This document shows, one piece after another, positions 43,109-50,730 of a stretch of DNA of 64,000 nucleotides (its first letter is position 1; every line of letters starts with the position of its first letter). Made by a program: the position numbers and the translations under genes. This stretch comes from Azospirillum sp. OGB3 (GTDB lineage: Bacteria > Pseudomonadota > Alphaproteobacteria > Azospirillales > Azospirillaceae). The stretch is taken from contig NZ_JACHYN010000024.1 in assembly GCF_014192915.1 (NCBI RefSeq), positions 1-64,000 on the forward strand, in the 5' to 3' direction. The notes under the pieces are model-generated. The model made no database searches and had not been told where the DNA came from. It saw only the letters and a program-made list of their open reading frames with translations.

Positions 43109-44188
43109 ATGCCCCCGACACCGATCAGCCTGCCCGACGGCGCCGTCATCCTGTCCCTGATGTCGCCGGGATTCGACGCCGCCTACCCGCGGGTGGTCAA
43201 CAAGGAGCTGATCCCCCCCGACGTCCTGCAGCCGATGGAATGGGCGTGGACCACGCGGCGTTTCCCGGAGCGCCCGGTCCGCGTCCTGCGCCTGACCGAC
43301 GTGTGGGTGGCCAAGGAAGGGCTGGTGTTCGACCGTGACGGGACCCTCTACCGCGAGACCATCACCCAGCATTCCATGGGGGAGATCGAGCAGGCCCAGG
43401 CCGCGGTGCTGGAGGCGATCGGGCGGGGCGGCCCGGCGGCCGAGCCGGACGCCGGCGGCCCGGTCCTGCTGTGCAAGAAGCGCGGCATCGGCAACTACGG
43501 GCATTGGCTGATGGAGATGCTGCCCAAGGCGCAGCTCGTCCACCATCACCTGCCGGAGCTGGAGGCGCGCTTCCTCGTCGCCCACGCGCCGGGCCAGTTG
43601 AACGACACAATGGCCTTCTCCCTGTCCATGCTGGGCGTCGACCTGGCCCGGACCATCGTCGCCGACGACACGCCCCGGCGCTTCGCCGACCTGCTGCTGG
43701 TGGACGGGCTCAGTGAGCATGGCGGCTACATGTCGCCGCTCGTCCTCGACAGCGTGGAGGCCCTGGCCGCCCGCGTCCCGCCGGCGGGGGCGGAGCGGCT
43801 GTTCGTCACCCGCCGGTCGACCGGCTTCCGTCGCGTCGTCGGCGAGGACGATCTGATTGCCCACGCCCAGTCCCGGGGCTACGCGCCGGTCGACCCGGGC
43901 GCCCTGACGCTGCCCCAGCAGGTGTCCCTGTTCAAGGGGGCCAGGCGGATCGTCGGCGTCATGGGGGCGGCGATGACCAACATCGCCTTCGCCCCGCCCG
44001 GCGCGCGGGTCGTGACCCTGACGCCCGCCGGCATGCCCGACACCTTCTTCTGGTTCATCGCGACGCTGCGCGGCCTCGACTACGCCGAGGTTCGCTGCCC
44101 GCAGAGCGGCCCCGTCCTGGGCGTCATGCCCTGGGACACCGACCTGGTCCTGTCCGCCAGGGACCGGGAGCGGATTTTCGCGGATTGA
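43109..44188 (+). CDS. GT61-family glycosyltransferase
   Basis: A 359-residue protein of the GT61/DUF563 family, shown by NYGHWLMEMLPKAQLVHHHL, ERLFVTRRSTGFRRVVGEDDLI, PVDPGALTLPQQVSLFKGARRIVGVMGAAMTNIAFAPPGA-like sequence and a C-terminal ARVVTLTPAG. Eukaryotic members add xylose or GlcNAc; bacterial ones are in capsule and O-antigen loci. UDP-xylose is made by the enzyme encoded at 31110-32069, so a xylosyl transfer is possible but only a guess. The gap to the next glycosyltransferase gene is 17 bases, and upstream lies a short G-rich repeat at 42954-42985. Confidence 0.82.
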   Translation: MPPTPISLPDGAVILSLMSPGFDAAYPRVVNKELIPPDVLQPMEWAWTTRRFPERPVRVLRLTDVWVAKEGLVFDRDGTLYRETITQHSMGEIEQAQAAVLEAIGRGGPAAEPDAGGPVLLCKKRGIGNYGHWLMEMLPKAQLVHHHLPELEARFLVAHAPGQLNDTMAFSLSMLGVDLARTIVADDTPRRFADLLLVDGLSEHGGYMSPLVLDSVEALAARVPPAGAERLFVTRRSTGFRRVVGEDDLIAHAQSRGYAPVDPGALTLPQQVSLFKGARRIVGVMGAAMTNIAFAPPGARVVTLTPAGMPDTFFWFIATLRGLDYAEVRCPQSGPVLGVMPWDTDLVLSARDRERIFAD

Positions 44189-44205
44189 AGCGGGAGCATG
44201 ATGCG

Positions 44206-46749
44206 ATGACCACGCACGGGGCGTTCGCGTTCTTCATCGAACGCATCGAGGTCGGGACCGAGCTGCGGGTCGAAGGGTGGGCCTTCCACGACCGGCACGG
44301 CCTCTGCGGCTTCGACGTGGTCGTCGACCATGGCAACCGCCCGCCCGCCCTCCACGTCCAGCGGGGGATCGGCCGGCGGGACGTCGCCCTGGCCCTCGGC
44401 GAGCCGATGGCGGAGCGTTCGGGCTTCGTGGTGGTGGCGGCGCTGCCGCCGGGCACCTCCGCCGTCGCCTTGCGGCTCAGCGCCGGGGCGGAGCGGGAGG
44501 CCGTCCCGTTGATGCTGCGCACGGGCCTGTCGCTGCGCAGCTGGGAGGTGGGTTGCGAGCGCGCGGTGCCGGCGGTGGAGCACCGCTTCCTGACCGAGCG
44601 CGGCCTGCGCTACGCCGCTGCCCTGCCGGCGCCGCTGACCCGCGCGCGCGCGGCGCTCGGCCTGTTCGGCGGCGCTCCGGGGGCCGGTGCGCCGGCCGCC
44701 GCCCCGCTCCCCGCGCCGCTGGCCGCCCCCGTGTCCATCGTCGTGCCGGTCTACGGCGGCAAGGCCTTCCTGACCCCGCTCGTCCACGCGCTGGTGGAGA
44801 CGGTGGAGCCGCGGCACCGCATCGTGTTCGTCGACGACGGCAACCCGGACCGCAGCATTACGGCTTTCCTGGTGGCGCTCGGCGTCTCGCTCGACCATGT
44901 GACGGTCGTGGTCAAGCCGCGCAACGAAGGCTACCTGAAGGCGGTGACCGATGGGATGGAGGTGGCGACCCGCCTCAACCCGGACGGCCACATTGTCCTG
45001 CTGAACACCGACGTGGAGGTGCCTGCCGGCTGGCTGGAGCGGCTGGTCGGCCCGATCGAGGCGAGTCCGTCGATCGCCAGCACCACCCCGTTCACGAACG
45101 CCGGCACCATCTGCGGCTTCCCCACCATGCCGGAGGACAACCCGCCGTTTCTCGACGCCCCGATCGGGGAGATCGATGCCGCCTTCGCGGCCATGGCCGG
45201 GCTGCCGCCGGTCGAGGCGCCGACCGGCGTCGGTTTCTGCATGGCCCTGAACCGTCGAGCGCTGCGGGAAATCGGCTTTTTCGACGGGGCGGCCTTCGGG
45301 CGCGGCTACGGCGAGGAGGTGGACTGGTGCCGGCGCGCCATGAGACACGGCTTCACCAACGTGATCGTGCCCGGCCTCTACGTCCACCATCGCCACGGTG
45401 GCAGCTTCCCCAGCGCGGAGAAGGCGGCTTTGGTCGAGGCGTCCGGGGCGGTGATCCGGCATCGCTACCCGGAGTTCGACGCGGAGGTGCAGGACTTCAT
45501 CCGCGCCGACCCGCTGCGCCCCATCCGGGCCGCGGCGGCCGCCTGTGTCCTGGCGATGCGGGGCGCGCCCGGGCGCCCGCGGACGGTGCTGCTGTTCGAC
45601 CATCCGGGCACGGGCGGGGCCGCCACCTTCCGCGCCAAGGAGGTCGCGCGCCTGCAGGCGCAGGGTCAGTCGGTCCTGCTGGTGCGGCCAACCGCCGAGC
45701 CGGTTCTCGGCATGCCCGAAGGCGCGCTGGACATCGAGCTGCTGCACGGGGGCACCGCCTTCCGCTTCCCCGCGAACGACCTTGCCGACCTGGCCGCCCT
45801 GGCCTCCGCGCTGCCGCTCTCGGAGATCGTGGTCAATTCCCTGGTCGGCTACGCGGACGTGGACAGGGCCATGGCTTTCGTCCGGACGCTCCGGCAGGGC
45901 GGCGATGGGCGGGTCGTGCCGCTGAGGCTGCTGCATCACGACTATTTCCCGGTCTGCCCCTCGTTGAACCTGATCGATTCCGAGGACCGCTACTGCGGCG
46001 TGCCGACGCTGGAGCGCTGCCGGACCTGCGCCCCGGCGAACGCGCACACCCGCTGGCGGGAGGGAAGCGCCGTCGATCCCGGATCCGATTCCGGGGCCGA
46101 TCCTGGGGCCGATCCTGGGGCCGCCGCCATCCCCGGCACGGACTTCGACATGGCCGCCCGCCGCCGGGCGTGGCAGGAGCTGTTCGATCTGGCCGACCGC
46201 CACATCGTCTTCTCGCGGAGCGCGCTTGCCGTTCTGCGCCGGGCCTTCACGCTGCCGGACGAGCGGGTACGGATTATCCCTCACTTGGCCGACCATGTGG
46301 CCGTGAAGCCCCTGCCTCCGCCGGTTCCGGGGCCGGTCGTCCGCGTCGCCGTTGTCGGCGGCCTCAACGTCGCCAAGGGCGCCGCGATGCTGGCCGGGAT
46401 GGTGCGGCTGGCGGAGGCGCACCGGCTGCCGGTCCAGTTCGAGCTGTTCGGCAACATCGACCGGCGGCTGGATTCGGCGCATTTCCACGACAACGGCCGC
46501 TACGAGCCGGAGCAGCTTCCCAGGCTTCTGGCCGAACGGGGCTGCCACGCGGTCTTCCTGCCGTCGATCTGGCCGGAAACCTACTGCTACGTGCTGGATG
46601 AGATGGTCGGGCTGGGCCTGCCGGTCGGCGCCTTCGACATCGGCGCACCGGCCGAGCGGCTGCGCCATTGGCCGAACGGTTTCATCGTGTCGCCGATCGC
46701 ACCGGAGGCGGCCCTGTCCGCCTTGCTGCGCGTGAAAGGCCTGCGGTGA
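44206..46749 (+). CDS. GT2-GT4 fusion glycosyltransferase with N-terminal beta-module
   Basis: An 847-residue protein. Residues 1 to ~120 form a beta-module with ELRVEGWAFHDRHGL and SGFVVVAAL. The GT2 domain starts near 176 (VSIVVPVYGG, IVFVDDGNPD, VVKPRNEGYLKA, LLNTDVEV, GYGEEVDWCRR). The GT4 domain starts near 458 (TVLLFDHPGTGGAATF), contains HHDYFPVCP, YCGVP and a CRTC pair of cysteines, and ends with the donor site WPETYCYVLDEM. Between them is an acidic linker DPGADPGA encoded by a 12-bp repeat at about 46095-46125. The ATG at 44206 has GGGAG ten bases upstream; a TTG at 44185 is in frame. It shares domain order with 59909-61873. Confidence 0.85.
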   Translation: MTTHGAFAFFIERIEVGTELRVEGWAFHDRHGLCGFDVVVDHGNRPPALHVQRGIGRRDVALALGEPMAERSGFVVVAALPPGTSAVALRLSAGAEREAVPLMLRTGLSLRSWEVGCERAVPAVEHRFLTERGLRYAAALPAPLTRARAALGLFGGAPGAGAPAAAPLPAPLAAPVSIVVPVYGGKAFLTPLVHALVETVEPRHRIVFVDDGNPDRSITAFLVALGVSLDHVTVVVKPRNEGYLKAVTDGMEVATRLNPDGHIVLLNTDVEVPAGWLERLVGPIEASPSIASTTPFTNAGTICGFPTMPEDNPPFLDAPIGEIDAAFAAMAGLPPVEAPTGVGFCMALNRRALREIGFFDGAAFGRGYGEEVDWCRRAMRHGFTNVIVPGLYVHHRHGGSFPSAEKAALVEASGAVIRHRYPEFDAEVQDFIRADPLRPIRAAAAACVLAMRGAPGRPRTVLLFDHPGTGGAATFRAKEVARLQAQGQSVLLVRPTAEPVLGMPEGALDIELLHGGTAFRFPANDLADLAALASALPLSEIVVNSLVGYADVDRAMAFVRTLRQGGDGRVVPLRLLHHDYFPVCPSLNLIDSEDRYCGVPTLERCRTCAPANAHTRWREGSAVDPGSDSGADPGADPGAAAIPGTDFDMAARRRAWQELFDLADRHIVFSRSALAVLRRAFTLPDERVRIIPHLADHVAVKPLPPPVPGPVVRVAVVGGLNVAKGAAMLAGMVRLAEAHRLPVQFELFGNIDRRLDSAHFHDNGRYEPEQLPRLLAERGCHAVFLPSIWPETYCYVLDEMVGLGLPVGAFDIGAPAERLRHWPNGFIVSPIAPEAALSALLRVKGLR

Positions 46750-47245
46750 CCTTTTGCAGGCCGATGCCATGACTTGCCGGCATCATGCCGCTTCTCCGCT
46801 CATCCGCCGGGAATGTTTCTGGATTTTAACAATACTCATGAACTGTTTTATTGAATTTTTTACCTTTATGCCGGATGGTGCCGGTGCCTAGGGCACTTGG
46901 CGTAACTAGGTTATGACAAAGGCTATTATGACTGGGGAAGCCGGAGACGGGGCGTGCAAGAACGCTTCTTCGCATGTTCGCGGTGAAGGAAGCCAATCCC
47001 CCTTCGTCACCATCCCCAGGCGTCCACACATCCTTCGCATGCTTCCGAAACGCCGGAGCCCCGACCGAAAACGGCGGGCTGCTGTAATAACTTTTGGTAG
47101 GCCCGATTGTGGGCTTTGAGAAATTCAAAAATACAGAAAGTATATTGGAAGAAGTTCTTCATTTCCAAATAAGGCCATGTATGGCTGAAAATTGAAAAGC
47201 ACGAGAGCCAAGAGTCGAGGCGGGAAAATTTAAGGAGAGTGTGCT
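46750..47245. promoter_or_regulatory. AT-rich intergenic region before the CDP-sugar cassette
   Basis: A 496-base stretch with much lower GC than the flanks, especially 46820-46920 and 47085-47230. No credible gene: a 68-codon open frame at 46913-47119 has no family likeness. It probably holds the promoter of rfbF and may mark an insertion boundary. A possible -35/-10 pair is listed separately. Confidence 0.45.
47116..47146 (+). promoter_or_regulatory. Candidate promoter upstream of rfbF
   Basis: TTGAGA (47116-47121) and TATATT (47141-47146) with a 19-base spacer; GTATAT at 47140 would give 18. It lies 100 bases before the rfbF start. Confidence 0.3.
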
Positions 47246-48016
47246 ATGAAAGCGGTTATATTGGCGGGCGGTCTGGGTACGAGAATATCTGAAGAAACGG
47301 CAACCCGGCCGAAGCCTATGGTCGAGATTGGTGGCCGCCCTATACTTTGGCACATTATGAAGATGTACTCATCCCATGGCATCAACGAGTTTGTTGTCTG
47401 TCTGGGATACAAAGGATATTTCATTAAAGAGTATTTTGCGAACTATTTTCTGCACATGTCTGACGTGACCTTCGACATGCGCGCGAACGGCATGGAGATT
47501 CATCAGAACTACGCCGAGCCGTGGCGCGTCACGCTGGTCGACACGGGCGAGGAGACGATGATCGGCGGGCGCATCAAGCGCATCCTGCCCTACGTCGAGG
47601 CCGACGAGGCGTTTTGCCTGACCTACGGCGACGGCGTGGGCGACGTCGACATCCGGGCCGGCATCGACCTGCACAAGCGCGAAGGGCGCCTGGCCACGGT
47701 CACGGCCGTGCAGCCTCCCGGCCGCTTCGGCTCGCTGCGCTACGAGGGGACGCGGGTCATCGCCTTCGAGGAGAAGCCCCTGGGCGACGGCGGCTGGATC
47801 AACGGCGGCTTCTTCGTCCTGTCGCCGCAGGTCGGCCGCTACATCGACGGCGACGCGACCGTCTGGGAGCGCGAGCCGCTGGAACACCTCGCCAAGGACA
47901 ACGAGCTCAGCGTCTACTTCCACCACGGCTTCTGGCAGCCGATGGACACGCTGCGCGACAAGCGGTACCTGGAAGATCTCTGGAACGGCGGCAATCCTCC
48001 CTGGAAAAGCTGGTAA
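47246..48016 (+). CDS. rfbF: Glucose-1-phosphate cytidylyltransferase
   Basis: A 256-residue RfbF with the diagnostic MKAVILAGGLGTRISEET, RPKPMVEIGGRPILWHIMKMY, CLTYGDGVGDVD and FWQPMDTLRDKRYLE. It makes CDP-glucose from CTP and glucose-1-phosphate, the first step to CDP-3,6-dideoxyhexoses. A strong TAAGGAGAG precedes the ATG. The first ~215 bases are AT-rich at wobble positions, while the rest has the GC-rich codon use of the neighbours. No CDP-glucose 4,6-dehydratase (RfbG) or RfbH is visible downstream. Confidence 0.96.
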   Translation: MKAVILAGGLGTRISEETATRPKPMVEIGGRPILWHIMKMYSSHGINEFVVCLGYKGYFIKEYFANYFLHMSDVTFDMRANGMEIHQNYAEPWRVTLVDTGEETMIGGRIKRILPYVEADEAFCLTYGDGVGDVDIRAGIDLHKREGRLATVTAVQPPGRFGSLRYEGTRVIAFEEKPLGDGGWINGGFFVLSPQVGRYIDGDATVWEREPLEHLAKDNELSVYFHHGFWQPMDTLRDKRYLEDLWNGGNPPWKSW

Positions 48017-48074
48017 GCCATCCGCTTCCCGCCCGATCAGCCCCACGCCCCGCCTTCGACTGTAGAGACGCACG

Positions 48075-49121
48075 ATGAAGATCCTGATCACCGGCAACAT
48101 GGGCTACGTCGGCCCGGTGCTGACCCGTTACCTGCGCGCCCGGTATCCCCACGCCGTCATCATCGGCTACGATTCCGGCTTCTTCGGCCATTGCCTGACC
48201 GGCGCGGGCCTTCTCCCGGAGGCGCAGGCCGACGTTCAGCATTTCGGTGATGCCCGTCTCCTGCCGAAGTCGCTGCTGGAGGGCGTCGACGCGGTCGTGC
48301 AGCTGGCGGCCGTGTCGAACGACCCGATGGGCAACCGCTACGAAGCGGTGACCGACGACATCAATCACCGGGCCGCCGTGCGCACGGCCGAACTGGCGCG
48401 CGACGCCGGCGTGAAGAACTACGTCTTCGCGTCGAGCTGCAGCATGTACGGCGCGGCCGAGGGCGGCCCGCGCCGCGAGACGGACCAGCTCAACCCGCTG
48501 ACCGCCTACGCGCGCTCCAAGGTGGCGACCGAGCGGGGGCTGCAGACCATTGATCTCGGCGGCATGGTGTCCACGGCCCTGCGCTTCGCCACCGCCTGCG
48601 GCATGTCGCCGCGCACCCGCCTCGACCTCGTGCTGAACGACTTCGTGGCCTGCGCCCTGGCGGCCGGCGAGATCACCGTGCTGAGCGACGGTACCCCCTG
48701 GCGCCCGCTGATCCATGTCGAGGACATGGCGCGCGCGATCGACTGGGCGATCCATCGCGAGGCCGGCAACGGGGGCCAGTTCCTGGCCGTCAACACCGGC
48801 TGCAACGAGTGGAACTATCAGGTCCGCGATCTGGCCGGCGCCGTCGCCGAGGCGATTCCGGGCACCCGCGTCAGCATCAACACCGATGCTCCGCCGGACA
48901 AGCGCTCCTACAGCGTCGACTTCTCGCTGTACCGGGAGCTGGCGCCCGGCCACCAGCCGCAGGTGTCGCTTGCCGAGGCCATCCTCGGCCTGAAGAACGG
49001 GCTGGAGGGCATGAACTTCCGCGACGCGTCCTTCCGCAACTCGCAGTTCATGCGCCTGAAGGTGCTGGAGCGCCACATGGAGGAGGGCCGCCTCGGCGAA
49101 GACCTCCACTGGATCCGCTGA
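48075..49121 (+). CDS. NAD-dependent epimerase/dehydratase (SDR) of the CDP-sugar cassette
   Basis: A 348-residue extended SDR. The nucleotide loop is TGNMGYVGPVL near the N-terminus, followed by AVVQLAAVSNDPMG, the catalytic SSCSMYG with YARSKVATE, and a C-terminal sugar-binding part. It is not RfbG by sequence: the typical FKGGWLS motif after the loop is absent. By position between rfbF and an RmlC-type epimerase it should act on CDP-glucose or a derivative, perhaps as a dehydratase or epimerase. It follows rfbF by 58 bases. It could also be a reductase. Confidence 0.78.
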   Translation: MKILITGNMGYVGPVLTRYLRARYPHAVIIGYDSGFFGHCLTGAGLLPEAQADVQHFGDARLLPKSLLEGVDAVVQLAAVSNDPMGNRYEAVTDDINHRAAVRTAELARDAGVKNYVFASSCSMYGAAEGGPRRETDQLNPLTAYARSKVATERGLQTIDLGGMVSTALRFATACGMSPRTRLDLVLNDFVACALAAGEITVLSDGTPWRPLIHVEDMARAIDWAIHREAGNGGQFLAVNTGCNEWNYQVRDLAGAVAEAIPGTRVSINTDAPPDKRSYSVDFSLYRELAPGHQPQVSLAEAILGLKNGLEGMNFRDASFRNSQFMRLKVLERHMEEGRLGEDLHWIR

Positions 49122-49139
49122 GCCACGGGAGCCGACGCG

Positions 49140-49706
49140 ATGAAGTTCCACAAGACCCCCCTGCACGGCGCCCACCTGATCGAGCTGGAGAAGCGCGGCG
49201 ACGACCGTGGCTTCTTCGCCCGCTTCTTCTGCGAGCGCGAGTTCGCCGAAGCCGGGCTGTGCACCCGCTTCGTGCAGATCAACAACTCGCTCAGCGCCAA
49301 GGCGGGCACGCTGCGCGGCCTGCACTACCAGCTCACCCCCGACGCGGAGGTGAAGGTGGTGCGCTGCCTGAAGGGCGCGCTCTACGACGTGCTCCTCGAC
49401 CTGCGGCCCGACTCCCCGACCTACGGCAAGTGGTTCGGGGCCGAGCTGAACGAGGAGAACCGGCTGATGATGTACGTGCCGCAGGGCTTCGCGCACGGCT
49501 TCATCACGCTGACCGACAACACCGAGGCGCTCTATCTGGTCAGCGCCTTCTACGGTCCGGACAACGAGCGGGGCGTGCGGTACAACGACCCGCGCTTCGG
49601 CGTGGAATGGCCGATCGCGCCGACCGAGATTTCGGACAAGGATCGCAACTGGCGCGATTTTGATCCGGAATGGCACGGCGTGGAGCGCCTGCGGGGGCTG
49701 GTATGA
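49140..49706 (+). CDS. rfbC: RmlC-type sugar 3,5-epimerase in the CDP-sugar cassette
   Basis: A 188-residue cupin-fold protein. The catalytic His62 (TLRGLHYQ) and Tyr138 (VSAFYGP) are present at the same positions as in the rhamnose-pathway enzyme at 12207-12758, but the rest has diverged: the sequence has DAEVKVVRCLKGALYDVL and PQGFAHGFITL. It most likely epimerises a 4-keto-6-deoxy nucleotide sugar made in this cassette, not dTDP-4-keto-rhamnose precursor. The following SDR gene begins in an ATGA overlap, so the two are coupled. The symbol reflects the family only. Confidence 0.8.
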   Translation: MKFHKTPLHGAHLIELEKRGDDRGFFARFFCEREFAEAGLCTRFVQINNSLSAKAGTLRGLHYQLTPDAEVKVVRCLKGALYDVLLDLRPDSPTYGKWFGAELNEENRLMMYVPQGFAHGFITLTDNTEALYLVSAFYGPDNERGVRYNDPRFGVEWPIAPTEISDKDRNWRDFDPEWHGVERLRGLV

Positions 49707-50641
49707 AGATCCTCCTGACGGGCGCCAGCTCCTTTACGGGCTATTGGATCGCCCGGGCGCTGCATCAGGCCGGCCACCATGTTGTCGCCACCCTCCGCGG
49801 CGCGCCGGAGGGGTACGACGGCGTGCGCGGCGAGCGGGTGCGCCGCCTGGGCGGGGTCGCGGAGATCGTGCCCGACTGCGTGTTCGGCGAAGCGCGGTTC
49901 CTTGATCTCGTGCAGGCCGGCGGATGGGATCTGCTGTGCCATCACGCGGCCAACGTCACCAACTACCGCAGCCCGGATTTCGACGCGGCCGGTGCCCTTG
50001 CCGAGAACACCCGCAACCTGCCGGTCCTCCTGCGCCGGCTGGCCGACCAGGGGTCCCGCGGAGTCGTCCTGACGGGAAGCGTGTTCGAGCAGGACGAAGG
50101 AGCCGGCACGCAGCCCCTGCACGCCTTCTCCCCCTACGGCCTGTCCAAGGGCCTGACCGACCAGACCTTCCGGTACTGGACGGCGGCCGTCGGCATGCCG
50201 ATGGGAAAGTTCGTCATTCCGAACCCCTTCGGCCCGTTCGAGGAGCCGCGCTTCTGCGCCTATCTGCTGAAGTGCTGGAGCAAGGGCGAAACGGCTTCGG
50301 TGAAGACGCCTCTCTACGCCCGGGACAACATCCACGTCGATCTGCTCGCCTTGTCCTATGCGGCCTTCTGCGCGGAGCTGCCGGAGTCTCCGGGCTTCTA
50401 CCGCAGGAACGTCAGCGGCTATGTCGAGAGCCAGGGAGCCTTCGCGGTGCGCTACGCCGCGGAGTTGCGGCCGCGCGTCGGTCTCGATTGCCGGGTGGAG
50501 TTGATGGAACAGACCGACTTCAGCGAGCCGATGGTCCGGATCAACACCGACCGGGTGGACGCCGCGGCGCTCGGCTGGTCGGAGAGGGACGCCTGGGACG
50601 CCATCGCGGCTTATTGCCGGGAGTTTGGCCTGCTGGCTTGA
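49703..50641 (+). CDS. NAD-dependent epimerase/reductase (SDR) of the CDP-sugar cassette
   Basis: A 312-residue SDR with MKILLTGASSFTGYWIARAL, HHAANVTNYRS, the catalytic VLTGSVFEQDEG and YGLSKGLTDQTFRYW, and a NPFGPFEEPRFCAYLLKCW acceptor segment. Last of four genes starting at rfbF, it probably reduces the 4-keto sugar to the final CDP-linked deoxyhexose. It is distinct from the other SDR in the cassette. The start is set by a 4-base overlap with the epimerase stop. The product of the four-gene set cannot be named from sequence. Confidence 0.78.
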   Translation: MKILLTGASSFTGYWIARALHQAGHHVVATLRGAPEGYDGVRGERVRRLGGVAEIVPDCVFGEARFLDLVQAGGWDLLCHHAANVTNYRSPDFDAAGALAENTRNLPVLLRRLADQGSRGVVLTGSVFEQDEGAGTQPLHAFSPYGLSKGLTDQTFRYWTAAVGMPMGKFVIPNPFGPFEEPRFCAYLLKCWSKGETASVKTPLYARDNIHVDLLALSYAAFCAELPESPGFYRRNVSGYVESQGAFAVRYAAELRPRVGLDCRVELMEQTDFSEPMVRINTDRVDAAALGWSERDAWDAIAAYCREFGLLA

Positions 50642-50730
50642 ACATGCGCTCGATGCTTGCCTTTCGCAGGGTATCTGAGGCTGTTCTTCGCCGAACACCA
50701 TCATGACAGACGCTGGGGTCGCGGACGTTC

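Noticed and set aside
46913..47119. A 68-codon frame in the AT-rich gap
   Set aside because: There is no ribosome site of note and no recognisable sequence, and its codon pattern is not like that of nearby genes.
48075..49121. Naming this SDR rfbG (CDP-glucose 4,6-dehydratase)
   Set aside because: The RfbG hallmark following the nucleotide loop is absent and the sequence fits a generic epimerase/dehydratase better.
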